From: Setaria digitata
Lineage: Eukaryota; Nematoda; Chromadorea; Rhabditida; Setariidae
Length of the DNA stretch: 64,000 nucleotides
Direction of reading: 5' to 3'
Assembly: GCA_003640385.1 (NCBI GenBank)
Contig: RCAB01000223.1
Location: 34,935-98,934, forward strand
The notes below the pieces were generated by a model, which saw only the letters and a program-made list of their open reading frames with translations, ran no database searches and had not been told where the DNA came from. Shown one piece after another: positions 1-14,122 of the stretch. Made by a program: the position numbers and the translations under genes. Within the stretch, counting starts at the first letter, position 1, and each line of letters begins with the position of its first letter.

Positions 1-60
1 TCATAATTCATAGAGTACGATGAAAAAAGAAAAATAGACGAGAAGTTGTTCTCTGCTTAC

Positions 61-3000
61 TTCTTCAACAAGTCTTTGATAAATGTTAAAATTGCTAGGA
101 TTCGCAGATGCTCCATATTTTTCGAATATAGCAGTAGCTTCGACATATTTACTTTCCTTGATCAGTTCTGTTGCATATAATGCCACATATTTGTTCAGCA
201 ACGGTTGATGCTACAAAAATTACATTAAACATACTTTTCCTTATAATCAGCCTGAGAATTCCCTCTGTACAGAATTAGAAAGAATATGTAGAAAAAAACG
301 AAAAAAAAATTAAAAGCATGAAAAAAAAAAATGCAAAAAATTGAAAGTAGTAATTTGTTAAAAAAATAAAATAAAAAAAAATAAAAAAAGATGAATTATT
401 TTTTATTTTATCTTACCATTAACATTTTTTACAAATTAAAAAGAATTTAAAACTTTAAATAAAAATGGTACAAAGCAATAAATAAGTTTGATAAGTTGCT
501 AGAAATTCACACGATAAATAATCGCTCAATCAATTATCAGCAAATTTGAAATTTATTCAAATACATTGACAGCACTAGCTATTTAAGCTATTTAATTTTG
601 TTTAAATACGAATTTTTCCAAGACAACTAACGAACTTTCTGTTGATGAGCTATTTCAAGGGCTTTTTCCCACTGACCACGTTCCAGCATTGCATCAATAG
701 CACTGACCACATCAATGTCCATTAATTCGCCTAATCGACCCTCTTCCTTTAATGACTCTCTGTACCGTTCATCCACAAAATCGACCATATCAGGAACGGA
801 TTCTAGAGCTATCTAAAATTTATTGAAGAATAAATAATAATATAAATGCAATATAGTATATGTATTTGATATGGTATAATTAGTTAATTAATTAATGTTT
901 GTTTACTTTTTTAGCTTTTGCCCATTGTCCACCAAGCAAGAAAGCTTTCACAGCATTGTTCGGTTGATTTGAAGCCAAAAATAGTTCCGCTGCTTCGATG
1001 AATCTTTATCAGTAACATTGTTAGCTATAGTCCATACATATATATTATCAAACAAATGAGCAAGATGAAATTTTAAGTTTTTTTTTTTTTTTTATAAAAT
1101 AGCACAAATTAGTGCATAAAAATGATGCTAAGGCATTTCAACAATTTAGCAATACACAAAAGAATTTTGATATAGTCCTCCTGGTATTTTATTTTTTTTT
1201 TTCCTCTATGATAGAAAAAAAATTTTCGATAAACTTATATCGGAAAAAGCATTTTCTAATATAGCTCATAAATTGCAGTTTAATAACTATTCAGTAGCTA
1301 TATAAGGAGTAAGAAGTATTAATGAGCAGTTCAAGTCTAATTCGTGGATAAATGAAATGTTGAATTTAGGACTAATATAGTAGCAACAATCCATAGTAGT
1401 ACTTTTTTAAATGAATGAAATTTTCTGCAACTTCATCTACTACTGTCGAAGTTTCGTCATCGGAGAGAAATTTTATTGCCAATTCTCCAGCCTAAAATAA
1501 AACTAAAATATTTTTTAGTTATGCAAAATGTAACTCTCGGAAGAGCGCAAGAAATTTGCTTCTCACCGTGAAGTAAAGTGTAATTTTGGCATTAGATTGA
1601 AATGATTTAATCTTATATTAGACTATCACTATTTGGCTATCATTACGGTGTGAGAATATTTGCAAACAACACGAATTTTAACCATCTTCAATGTGCACCG
1701 GGCGAGCATATTTACAAATATATCTGAAGGTAGATTTGTATTTAGACAAATCAACAATTATGAAATTGTAGAAATTTTGCATGTAACAGGATGCAACAGA
1801 AACGGAAACTTTTCTAGCAACTGATATTACAGGATAAAACTTATCATCTTACTTACACTAATTCTCAAATATCAAAATTTTTTTATCAACTATATCAATA
1901 GAATTATACCCGTTTTAAAGCCTGTACTATCGTCTCGGTATCAGCTGTTGCAAAATCCTTAATTTTCAGGTAGCACTGAATAGCTCGTGTATATTCACCT
2001 TCAGTTTCCCAATCTCGTCCTTGAGCAATAAATGACGAAATACCTTTTGCTCCAGATTTCAGCTGGACTTCGTCAAATTCTTCCTACATTAATATTTCCA
2101 ATTATTAAACAAAGAATACAATTGAGTGAAATTTTATTTACATTAAAATACAGATAGAAAGAATATTTTACTTATTCTTTCAATCCCTTCTCGTCCATAT
2201 CTTACTTTACCAAGGACTAGATGAAAGGAGAAGAATGATAAGTTAATTAAAAAATTCTAATCGTACAATAATTACTGAACGTATAATGAATGAAGCAAAT
2301 TTTTACTCAAATTAATTAGGTAATTTTTAACCCAAATTAATTAAAATAACATAATTTTCATGAATTATTTCGAAAGTATCTGAAAAAGTATTCACGAACT
2401 TCTAACTGTTGTAATTCTGCAGGCATATAATCTTTAGCAATACGAATAGCATCCTGCCACATTCCGGATTCTTTATAATAGCGTAGAATTACTTCAGGAC
2501 GATTAGCACGAAGTAAGCAACTTTCCGCACATGTGAAATCTTTTTGATCAATTGCTGTTCGAGCTTGTCGCATATACACATCGGATAGTGCTTCTGGATT
2601 ATGTTCTCTATAAATTTCTTTGATTCCGGATTATTGGAAAATGTAACGAAAGTTGCTCGAATTCAACAGGTTAAATTGATTGCCTTTTCGAATACATCCC
2701 TTTAAGTGACTTTTTTTTTAATTACTGTACCAATTATCATTTCTACATTGAGCAAGAACTATAAACTGTAAGAATGTAAATTAGTAAAAGAGATGAAAAC
2801 TTAAACTACTTTTTAATTGCACTCAACTGTATGATTTTTTTTTCCTTCCTGTTTACTGTAAAATGCAACCGAAAATTGTTATTGTTGTAATTCTGTGCTT
2901 ATAGCAACTTAACTTTAGACAGTTTCCGTTCGATGCTATCAGTGATAAAATGAAAGCAAAAAAAAAAAAAAGGTACAAAAACGATACTTTGCTATACGTT

Positions 3001-6000
3001 CTGCATTTTTCCAATCCTGATCATGAATGTACATCAATATGGCTTCTCTTGGTTTTCCACTTTCTATGTAATGCATTTCAGCCTTTTCAAATTCACCTTC
3101 TTCTTCAAGCTGTTGTGCTAATTTGAAATGTACTGATGAAAGGCGATCTTTTGCTTCCAAGCGGCATAAATCAAATGCAAAATCGAACGCTCTTCAATAT
3201 ATTAATTAAAAAAAAAAGTCTATTCTTTGTACTAAGACAAATAATTTATTGTTTAAAAATATACTCTTTTTTTCATTCTAATCACATTTATTTTTTGCAG
3301 CAAATAGTGGAAAAGAAGAAAACACATCTATTCAACAATATCATTCCTGATACAAACCCATTTTCGCAAGCATAATCAATCGATTCATTAAGTAATTGAA
3401 ATTTCTGCAGTAATTTCACCGCAGCATCAGCATTTAAACTTTTGGCCCATAAATAAGCAATCTGTAAATTAGTAAGTTATATTTCTACCTTTAACCTTTA
3501 GAGAAGAGATACTATCATCTGAAATACTAGTGATGATTATACCTGTTTTTGAGCCGTATCACCACCTTCCTGCCTTGCAATTCGGTGTGCATCATTCCAC
3601 AATTCAACATTACGATACATATTTACTGCACTTTTCCAATCATCAGCAAGTAAGTAATGTTCTTCTGCTCCTCGTAAATCACCTTTTTCTGCTAAATCAG
3701 CTGCGATTTGAAGATGAGTTTCCTGTAAATAATTTTTGTTTAGTCATTTTCAACTTCTATAAATTCAATTAGTGTAAACTAAACCTTAACATCGTCGATA
3801 TCATACTTCTCCATCAGTCTTATCACATCATCAGTTCGGCCTGTTTTCTTGTACATTGCAATAGCTTTATTGACTTTTCCAATTGCAACATATAGCTGAA
3901 GATGTGATAATAAATTAATTTAGAAAATAAACTTTTCAGAATCAGTTAAACAAAACAAAACAAAATGCACAAAAATCAAATCGAAAAGTCATAAAATGAT
4001 TACACCTCTTCAGCATCCTTCAAACGGCCACTATCCTCCATTGTTTCCGCTAATTCGTTATACATTTGTTCACTTTCTTCACCCATAAATTCCATAGCTA
4101 ACTGCAATAATTGCAATAATTCACACATTTATTATTATAGCAAAATTTTCTTCCTTATATTCTCCATCGATACTGTACAGCAAATGACGACAGATTAGCT
4201 TTTTAACACTTTTTAGGAATTCTCTTAAAAGGAAAGAAAGCAAGTCGCAGAAAGTCATGAAATTTATTTAAATAAAAATTTGACATCTAAGAGATTGTTG
4301 TAAAACTTTTCTAAGTGGAATATTCTAAAAAAAAAAAAAAAAAGAGAGAAAAAAAAAAGAAAGAAAGAATGAAACATTCAGGCAATTATCTTTCGTTTTC
4401 AATTAGTCAATTTAGTAAAATTAATTGAAATGTTATGATGGTTAATTTTTTTCAAGCTAACGATAAGAAACCAGTACTACTTACTCGATATGAATCTGCC
4501 CAACGAGTAGCTCTATTATACATTTCGATCGCCTCTCGATGCATTTTCGCTTCAATATATAACATTTCTGCTCGCTGAATTACAAAATTCCATAAAAATT
4601 TTCCATCTTTTTTCTTTCAGTTTACATCAAATGATATAAATCATTTATGGAAATGATTTAATTAACTTCAGTTTAATTAATACTTTCATATTTGTAGTAG
4701 AAACCACAACTGTAATAATGTATCATACTGTCATAGAAGGTATTCTATGACAACATGATACAGATATAGTGTTTAACATATACTATAAAATATTATGCTA
4801 GAAATTAAAATATAAATCAAGAAAATGAATTTCTGGTTATATGATGGTCATGTTGAAGTAATCTGCTACCTCGAGATCACCAATACTTGCATGATGATCA
4901 GCAATCTTTCCATAATACCGTTTTGCCAGTTCGTTATCTTCAAGTACATCAACAATTTGCGCCGCTTTACCCCATTGTTTTGCTTTGATCGATGCTTCGA
5001 GCGCTTTTGTCGTCTGGCCACTTTCTGTGAAAATTTAACGATTAAATCAAATAAATTTAGTTTGTTAATGGATAAAATTCATCAATGCTACTAACCAAGA
5101 AAATGATTAATAGCTGCGTCGTAACTGGCTTCCGCAACCAAACTGTCACCCCATTCTTCCTCCAGTTGAATAACTTTTTCCGGAAAATGTATCCGTGCCA
5201 ACTGAAATAGTTGCTATTGAGAAGCAGGCATAAATGGTAAATTAGTAATTTTTAAACAAATTATTATTACCATTATTATTATTATTACCTGAATAGCTTT
5301 CGCGTAGCCTTTTCCCTTCCGGTAGTTTGCCAGTGCCTGGTCAAAGTCTTTCATCGCTTCGAACAATTCACCAGCCCAAAAAAAAAAGAACTTTTCCAAG
5401 CTTTTATTCAAGAAGCATATTAAGATACAGGTAATCAATCAATACTTAATGAAATCAAATACAAATTAATACACAGGTAAAACACAGATACTCATTCAAA
5501 TATATTACGATTGCTCTATTGGAGAAAAAAAAAAAGAAAAGGAAAAAAAGATGGATAAATGAGCAAACTTTTTCAAACAGGTCAGATCGGATTAATGCAG
5601 CAGCAACTTTTTGCACCAAGTCATCTTTGGCAAGAAGTTTTGGATTCTGTAGCAGTATGCGAGCTGCTTGAACAACTAAACTTGCTTTCAAATATAAATC
5701 TATAGCAGTAAGTAGGTCACCATCAAGCTCTGATATCTAAAATTAGAAAGCAAACAATTGAAATAAATTAATCATAATTTATTTAGAAACCATTGTTCAA
5801 GTATATTTATAACATTATCATTGAATTATGAAAGTGTTCGCACCTTTTCTCCTTTTATATAATGCAACAAAATTTTGATCATATAAATTATAAGGAAAAG
5901 AAAGGATGGAATTTTTAACTGAAGTTATTTTTTTTTTTGCAAAAATTAAAAAATTAATATGTTCCAACTAACAAATACTTTTGAGTAATGCAATTGTTTC

Positions 6001-9000
6001 AATGGTATTATTTAAAAAGAAACATGAATCGTAATAATGAGAATGAATCTTAAATACATCACAAATTATGTAACAATTTAAGTGAGGTTAAGCCAAAATT
6101 AATTAAATATTCTTAAATCAAAAAAAAAAAAAAAAAAAACTCCACCTGCGCAGCCTTACCATCTTGACCTGTATCAAACAAATAACGATAATATCGTGTT
6201 TTAAGAGCTTCCAAATCTGCATGATTCTGAAAGGATAATTAATTTACTACGCTACAGATTGTCTAGCAAAATGCTTCTACACAAAAATGTTGTCTAGAAA
6301 ATCCACAGTTCTAATGAAGAGAAAACGAATGTCATTTTTAATTAATAAAAATATACTTGTGCGCGAGCTAACTCAAATGCCTCCTCCCATTTACCGATTT
6401 GTTGATACATTTCAATAAGTTCATCCAGTGCATTCTACAAATTGGAAAAATTCGATAGGAAAACGAAATTTCGCTTATTTCGAGGAATTTATGAGCAAAA
6501 AAAAAAAAAAAGGCTAACTTTTGCATGAAGAAAAGCTGAAAAGAAGTTACAGCATCGTCTATCACTTAAAATTTATAAAAGAATCGCTGGAATTACACAA
6601 TATCGCAATATTATGCTATTAATTAAATAATTTACAATGATAAGAAAAATCTCACATTCTGACAACATAACTGATCAGAATAATGCAAGACATATTACCT
6701 GTTCAAGGTAGATTCGTTCAACTTCTCTGAAATCTTTATTCATAAGTGCCAATCGTGCCTGAACCTGTAATAACACTAATATATCTTGAAAATGTATATA
6801 TAATCAGTATTAAAAATCATTTGCTATACTTTATGACTTTTAATTCGTACAATTTACTTCTACCAAATCTAAATTAAATATCCTAGATGCAATCAAATAT
6901 TATAGTAGATATCCTTTTGAGCTTGAGCTATTATTACTTGTTACATTAACATTAAAAAAAATTCAATATATGATTGTAGTATATGATTTTTACTAGGAAA
7001 TATTTAAGTTACTTGAAAAAAAAAAAAACAGATCATGTAATATTCAAGAAATTACACCAAGCTTAAATGATAAGAAGGATATACTTTGTAATTATTTTTC
7101 CCATCATCACCCGTCTTTTTGGCTTCTTCATTAGCGATCTGAATTGTTTCAACAAGCATTTGCACTCGTGATATATCACCCAGTGCTGCAAAACATCGTT
7201 GTGCTATCAGTAACTGTTGTTGTGATAATGCAACCTGTAAAAGTGCCAATTTATCAGCCATTTCAAACTCAAATATCCCAAAAATTATCTCATTGATAGT
7301 GATTTTTCCAGTGATTTCTTACAATTTAATAGAGGGGAAAAAAAAAAAAAAAAACAAAAACTCATAAAATGTATTCATCTTAATAAATGTGATCATTGAT
7401 TGGATCATACTTCAGCAAGCTGACGCCACAGTATTCCAGTGTCATATTCTCCTCTTCTCTCCAAAAAATCAATCGCTCGGCCAAAATCAAGCCGATCAAT
7501 GGCAGAAGCAAATTCAATCAGTGTTTGATCAAGCTCATAAGCAACTTTGGCATTTGCTTCCTGCAAATTCATCTCTGATAAAGAAGCAAATTTTGATTAG
7601 AGCATACACTGCATATTGGAAATTTACAATTATTGAAGCAAAGAATGATAATTAAATGATAAGCTAATAAAAACATTTTGTACAAATGGCTTACTGATTT
7701 GATCACCTATCAAAGGGTTATCACACTTCTCAATAGTAATATGTCAGTAATAGATGCAGTAACTTTTTTCATCTCTTCTTTAGTGCTTTAAATCATTAGA
7801 AACCAGTAGTCTAAGGAGATCTTTATATAATATAATGATTGATTGATTATTAGTGGTTAAAAGTATGCAATATTTATTTCTAATATTTAAATAAAAAATT
7901 TCAAATATTTTAATGGTTAATGTCTAAGTTAACAGCAGCAGCTGTTCATATCATGATCGTGATATGTTTCAAGTCTAAATTTTTTTCAGCTTTGTTTCTA
8001 TTGACACTGTCTATGTTAATTACTTCCCAGGGAAATGTTATTCCTTTTTCATCTTGAAAAGAATCAAAGCACAAAACGTCAGAATTAAATCTGCTGCCAG
8101 CGTATAACAGTTTCCAATTAGATTTTTTGTCCATTTTCCGTAATTTTACTTTTGTTTTTAGGAAATTTATAACTGTTCGCTACATTAAAAGAATAGTAAT
8201 GATAGCACAGTAACCTCGACAATGACCTCTGTTCTAGACTCATCTCGAAGAACAGTTTCAATTTCACCTTTTATAGGAACCATAATCATCTGCAAAATGC
8301 AATTAAAAAAAAAAATTTTCAAGAATGACGAAAATTTAAAAAAAAAAAATTCAAATTTTCGAAATAAAAAAATTATCTTAAAACTTAATCTTAAAATTTA
8401 CCTCTCCTAGAATAAGATGAAATCCCGTAGACAAAGAATAGAAATATAAAGTGAAAAATCAAGTTTACTTCATCAGGATTTTCGGCCTGATACCAAACGC
8501 AAAGTTGATCACTTGATTGAGCCACAATTACATCACTGTTTGGAACCCATTGAACATAGCTACAGTAATCCAATAATGAGGTTTTCTTATCAGTTTTTAA
8601 ATCAGCTAGTAGCAATCGAGATCTCTTATCACGAAATAATAATTTTGTTGCCATTTCACTAAGCTAAAAAATCAAAAGTTTAATCAACATTCTGGTTGTA
8701 TTCAGTTTCAAGCAAAAGTAATCAGTGTTTTAATTATTTGACATATATAATTTAATGAATTTTGATAACTAAACTACTATTAAATTATCATATAGCCACG
8801 AAGCGCATAGTAAAATGTATCAAACCGTAAATATTGCTCTAATTTTTTTTTTTATTTTTTATTTTTACACGAGCAAGAAAGTAAAGCAAAACAAAAACCT
8901 CAATCCAGTCAATGTATACTGAATGAGAAAATTGAGCAATCTGTCGTTGAGTTATCAAATCAACTGCAAAGAACAGATATATGATAATAAAAGGAAGCAA

Positions 9001-12000
9001 TTATAATATAAACTATTGAAAAAGAAGCATACTAAAACATACAAGTGATCAATTACACCTGTAATTATACTCCTATATTTCGTATTAATAATTAATTGAT
9101 ATCCAGAAAATTGAAATTTCGATGCAATCATCAGGATCAAAACTGAAGCATAAGATGGAAATGAAAAATTAAATCGATCCAGCTATATTTCGTATTTTGA
9201 TAGATGGATTATTTGAAAATAAAAATCCAGCAATTAAAAATAACGAAATGACTGATCAGTAAAGTAGTATAATTTACAAACCAACTGAAATGGTATTTAG
9301 ATCGAGAAGATAAGCAACACATTTTATAGTATCACCATTTTTTATTTTCCGTTTAGTAAGTCGTACTGAAATGAGATGTGGTGATAAAAGCTCGGTTCGA
9401 ATCCATCCAATTATTTTGTTATTTCCATACTCCACCAAATTTACCTGTTAATAATTTAGAGAAAAAAAAAAAAGGAATCTTTTTTTTTACTTCATTGAAA
9501 TCCATGACATATTTTAATATTAAAAGTTGTAATTATAAATTTTATCAACGCTTTTAAAGATATTTATTTGACGCTGTAAATTAAGATACTGATGAAGTTG
9601 AATGCAAAATGAATGCATTAAATAAATTATTATTATGAATAAATTTCATAAATGATTTTTTCTCACAATCTATAATCTATAAAAAATTTGTGCACAAATA
9701 ATTTATAAATAATTATCATAAAATTCAGATATATATGCAAATTATACCTCGCCAGCATTAATTATCATGCAAACATTTTCATTATCAAAACAGAATCTCT
9801 CATTGCCAGCACTTTTCCATTCAATTTCACTGCAATAACCGGTAATCATATCAGCAACGATTAAGGTACTTGTTGTATATGCAACCACAAAACGATCATG
9901 TCCCATTATCTGTATTAAAGCAACAAATATAAATTTCGCATAAAATTTCTGATATATTAAAATTTGAAAGATTTAAAAGTAAAAATTTACTGTAGAAAGA
10001 GAAAGAAGCCTAATGTAAGAATATACTAAAATGAGCCAGGAATTACTCTTTTACATAAGACATTTATTTTAAATTATCTTACAAAAAGAAACTAGAAAAG
10101 ATAAGAAGATTACTTTAATTTCATTGATAAGTAATCCACTCGAAGAATGAATTGTTACACGCTGTTCACCAGTCGTATCTTTGATAAGAACTTGTGAAGG
10201 TGAAACATATTTCGTCTGGAAACGACCTTTTAACATCGAACGTTTTAAGCAGCAATCTACCGTAATCACGGCACCACATAGTGTACCCTGTAATATACCG
10301 TATATTTGATCCAGATATTTGAATTTAAACAGGTAACTAATTGATGCAGCATAAACTTAGCTATTATGATGCATAAACAGCATATAGGTCATAGGTTAGT
10401 ATTTCGTTCAGTAATTATTATATATTTTAAAATTATAAAAAAGATGTACACACCAAAGCAATAGTCGAACCATCTGGACTCCATGCTAATGCACTGATTG
10501 TATATAGGTAGCGAATTTCCAATGGTTTACCTTCATCCAGTGCACCTCGTCGAGAATTCCACGTATAAAGTCGAACCCTAGAAAGTCTCACAGAATTATC
10601 TCATCTATAAGTACTTATATTCAATTTCTAAATGTTAATATGTTCAGTGACGGTAAAATTAGTTGGGATACTGTAGTGCTCGCTCCTACTAAAATATATG
10701 AATGAAGAAAATAAGAAGAGCTTTTGCTTTATTCCTTCTCTTTTTTTGTGTGGAAATAAATTTTCAAACCTGTCAAAGCTTCCAAAAATAACACTCTGTC
10801 CGAATGAATCACGAGCAGCAACAGTAAACTCCTTTTCATGATCTGATCCATTATGGTAATCAAATTGTTGTAATACTTGGCCACTTTCGGCATATGATAC
10901 TACACGTTGATCACATCCACCCATTATAATACTATTACCTGTATAGGCTAAAGCATACGGTGCACAGGTATGTGTTAAAATTTTGGTTTGTGTTCGTTGA
11001 TCCATCGAATATAAAATAATAGAACCATCACTGTGTCCAGAAATGAATGAACCACCATTAGGCCTTAAATGTTAATTATTTATTTGATAAATTATCAATT
11101 CTATGGAATATACTTTGCCAGATGAAGACTGCGACCAATGATATATGTATAAAATGATATCAACAAATAACTGTGTGTTAAATGAGTATTTAATTATTTT
11201 ACTTAAATATCAATTTCATTTTCATTTTTGCGCATTAAATTGGAATTGCTTATTGCAATCCATAATTTTATCAATCATATATGATTAATATTTTGTTATC
11301 TGTGCTTACTACCTGTGCAAAATTGTGGATGGAAGTATATCAGCATATTAAGTGAAATCGAGATTATTTAATAAATTAGAGCTCAAAATAATCATGAAAT
11401 TTTAAAGTTTAGGAGAAAAAACTTAGTTAATTAAAATTAACTTTAATTGGAACCTAAAGAAACACTTCATACTCTTAGGTATATTTTTAATTCAGATATT
11501 AAATGTATCCATTTTTTTATTTAATTTTTAGTTTCAAAAATATAAACCGCAGCAGTTCATATTTTAATTAAAATCAAATAAAAAAATATTCGGATATTTT
11601 GCAGACATTTACAGATATTTCATCTGAAAAAAAACAAAAAGATGAAGGTTTAAAACTTCTGAAACAATTTAAATTTCTTTATTTAGACAAATTTTCAAAA
11701 CTACCGAATATCAGAATCTTACGGATGTGCAAGAGAGATAACAGATACATTGGTTCTATACAATGTTGAACATTTATTACTGCGACATGATGCAGCTCGT
11801 ACTTTGCCATCCATTAGGCCGATTATCAGTCGTTCCTCATTTGGCCACAGTAGGGTTATCACTGCTGCTGATTGCACAAATTTATTGCATATAACCTTCT
11901 TCTCATCCCTGTAACATCAAAAATATAAATAGTTTGAAAGCTAATCAAATATTGTTAATAGTTTTAATCAAATTGCTATCACTCACCTTATAATAATTCA

Positions 12001-13206
12001 TCAAAATTGATCAAATATCGATAAGACTTTTGATCAGATTATTATCACTGGATGTTAATTGCACAAATAACATACCATAACTTGCCGACGCGATAAACGT
12101 AGACAATATTATCTGTCTGGCCAACAGCAATTCGTGTAGAATCAGGTGAAAAAGCTAATGCTCTCACCTGGTAGCTCTTTTTCCCATGCTACAATAATTT
12201 ATTATTTAAAACTAAATCAGGACAAAGAATTCACAATTCAATAATATCCAATAACTGTCACTTAGTTGATTGCATATAAATGTTTGTATTTGTGATCATA
12301 TACGAAGAAGAAACTTAAAAACCCTAGGGTCAATCGGTTTTGTAGCAAATTTATCTCGTCGTTTTCCGGTTTCATCAAATAGCAGTATTACTCGATCGGC
12401 ATTTGCAACTGCTAATTTTTTACCATTTGGTGACCAAACGATTGCTGGCACCTTAGCTGCTCCATCCTACAATGATTAATTATTGCTTCCTAATGATGCT
12501 AATTAATTTCATCGTTTTCATTCTTGGTTAACAATAGGAAGAAGCAATGATTAACAACCTGTCATCCTTTATCTGCTGTTCTATTACCTGGGAATTCCCA
12601 AAAGTAACTAATAGTGATAATAAACATAAAAATTTTCGAATTTTTTTCGTTTAAGATTTTTATTGACACAAATTTGAAAAAGCAAATCAGCATGAGGTAT
12701 ATATTTCATTTACTATTTCGATACTTCCGATAGTTCATCCAATAAGACCGTTTTTAACTACAATATAGATCGTATATTACTACTGGCTAATTCAATTCCC
12801 TGTCACCAAAAGAAATATGAAATGCTTCAGATTAGCTATCAGTTCCATCGTTAATACAAACCAATTTCTTTGATGTCTAGGAACTCTCGAGAAATATCTG
12901 ACTGACTTGCAATAAAATCAGCAAGATGTGCTTTCATTCGATTCAGCACTATTTTTTTTTTTTTTTAACTTTCAAAAATTTTGATCTCGATCAGCAATTG
13001 AATAAATGGTGAAATTTGATTGCTGAAATCTTCCAAAAAAGAGAAAAAAAAAAAAAAAAAAAAAAAAAACTGCGATACATTCATATGCAATAATGAAATG
13101 CAGCAGCAGAGTTGAGTATCTTTTTACAAAATATTAGCAATAACATCGAAAAAGAAAATAATTTAACCTGTTGTTCCAATATCGTAGCCAAATATTTCAA
13201 ACGCAT
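61..13206 (-). CDS. osm-1: Intraflagellar transport protein 172 (IFT172 / OSM-1), 3' end off window
   Basis: IFT172 is the largest IFT-B subunit. It links to anterograde trains and helps turnaround at the ciliary tip. I assembled 33 exons, all in phase (1485 codons): 13168-13206, 12323-12466, 12076-12188, 11723-11908, 10770-11063, 10454-10577, 10114-10287, 9748-9909, 9282-9444, 8899-8963, 8469-8663, 8215-8289, 7411-7560, 7085-7234, 6699-6764, 6357-6434, 6146-6226, 5569-5736, 5289-5375, 5096-5201, 4870-5024, 4485-4574, 4006-4101, 3785-3895, 3543-3722, 3358-3461, 2988-3191, 2400-2607, 1910-2083, 1403-1491, 907-1003, 636-812, 61-210. The start [13 protein letters not shown] followed by DGAAKV fits the IFT172 N-terminus. 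Residues 1 to about 580 are the WD40 propellers (e.g. [32 protein letters not shown]). TPR-like helical repeats follow, with landmarks such as [24 protein letters not shown] and [12 protein letters not shown]. Compared with about 1750 residues in human, some 260 C-terminal residues are missing to the left. The exon 19 acceptor is irregular (see findings). Confidence 0.96.
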
Positions 13207-13310
13207 CCTCTTGCCTGATGATGTGTATCATTGAAATTTTTTGCAGACTAGAGTAGAAATATTAGAATATTTTCCTCATATCATTAAATGGTTCATTTCC
13301 TTTTAGGCTC

Positions 13311-13324
13311 GTTGGCATGGTTAC
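13311..13324. promoter_or_regulatory. X-box-like RFX/DAF-19 site upstream of IFT172
   Basis: The 14-mer GTTGGCATGGTTAC matches the ciliary X-box consensus RYYNYYWWRRNRAC at 12 of 14 positions. It lies 105 bp upstream of the IFT172 start codon. In nematodes and vertebrates, IFT genes including osm-1 are driven by RFX factors (DAF-19 in C. elegans) through an imperfect inverted repeat at about this distance. Function here is inferred from position and similarity; a chance match is possible. Confidence 0.55.
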
Positions 13325-13896
13325 CCATATAACGACACTCTGCTACTTTGTATCGATGCTTTACACTAATCACAGATCAAAACATTTTTATTTCGTACGT
13401 AAGCATAAATGACATGATATAGAATAGGACTATACCAAAAATATGAATAAAAATTTCAATAATTGGGAAAAAAAAAAAAGGTTGTCATGGATTGAATTTT
13501 TCATGACAGTTTTTGGAAAAGAGTTCTAATAAAGTGATTCAGAAATGATGTCCATATTAGAAATCTTGTAAACATTTTATTAAACAAATAAAATTAGAAA
13601 ATCCGTTATTTCAAAGAGATCCAGAACTAGTCAGACTATAAATATGCTGCATGCGTTACAACAATATCAAAATGGAAATACCCAATAAGACCAAAGTCAA
13701 CAGAGTGAAAAGAACTTTCTATTTCAATAGTGAATTAACTACAGGTGAATTACTTTTATCTGTTTATGATTATTATGCATGAAAGATATCAGAACCAATG
13801 AAAATTGCAAAAAATTTCAGCAATAATAATCTGAAGAGAGATGTAATATGGATATACAGCAAATACATTAACATTATCAAGCTTACTTTGCTACTA

Positions 13897-13902
13897 TTTA
13901 TT
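13897..13902 (-). terminator. Candidate polyadenylation signal of the tubulin acetyltransferase gene
   Basis: The minus strand reads AATAAA about 220 nt after the acetyltransferase stop codon at 14123. Distance and strand fit a 3' UTR end, but the hexamer is expected often by chance in DNA this rich in A and T. Confidence 0.3.
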
Positions 13903-14122
13903 CCACAAAGAGGCTCGACAAACTTACCTTCTTCCAGCTGCAACTACTTGCTACTTCTGAATTCAACAGATTCAGATGTGAGTTAGCATACAGCAAAATA
14001 CTTCGATTCACTGCGAAGACAGCACAAGTATCAATCCAGGCTCGTCTACTTACAAATATTTGTTCTGTTTACCAGAATATAAGTAAGAAGTAACTGGTAA
14101 CTAGTAATTTTCCTGCAGCAAA

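Larger units (their letters stand above)
13207..14122. other. Intergenic spacer between IFT172 and tubulin acetyltransferase
   Basis: About 0.9 kb separates the stop codon of the acetyltransferase gene from the IFT172 start. It holds the X-box-like site near 13311 and a candidate polyadenylation signal near 13897. The small open frames here show no family resemblance. The spacing is larger than the usual 100-400 bp of nematode operons, and IFT172 appears to have its own promoter, so I do not infer an operon. Confidence 0.6.

Noticed and set aside
7235..7261. MADKLALLQ as start of IFT172 exon 14
   Set aside because: A TTTACAG acceptor directly after it gives phase and alignment (VALSQQQ after WRQLAE); these nine codons are the intron end.
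7946..8134. 62-codon minus-strand frame between IFT172 exons 12 and 13
   Set aside because: The flanking exons join in phase without it and the residues do not match IFT172. It is intronic, though an extra lineage-specific exon cannot be fully excluded.
9388..9412. tRNA-like B-box word GGTTCGAATCC
   Set aside because: It lies inside IFT172 exon 9 in a conserved coding stretch; no A-box or cloverleaf was found around it.
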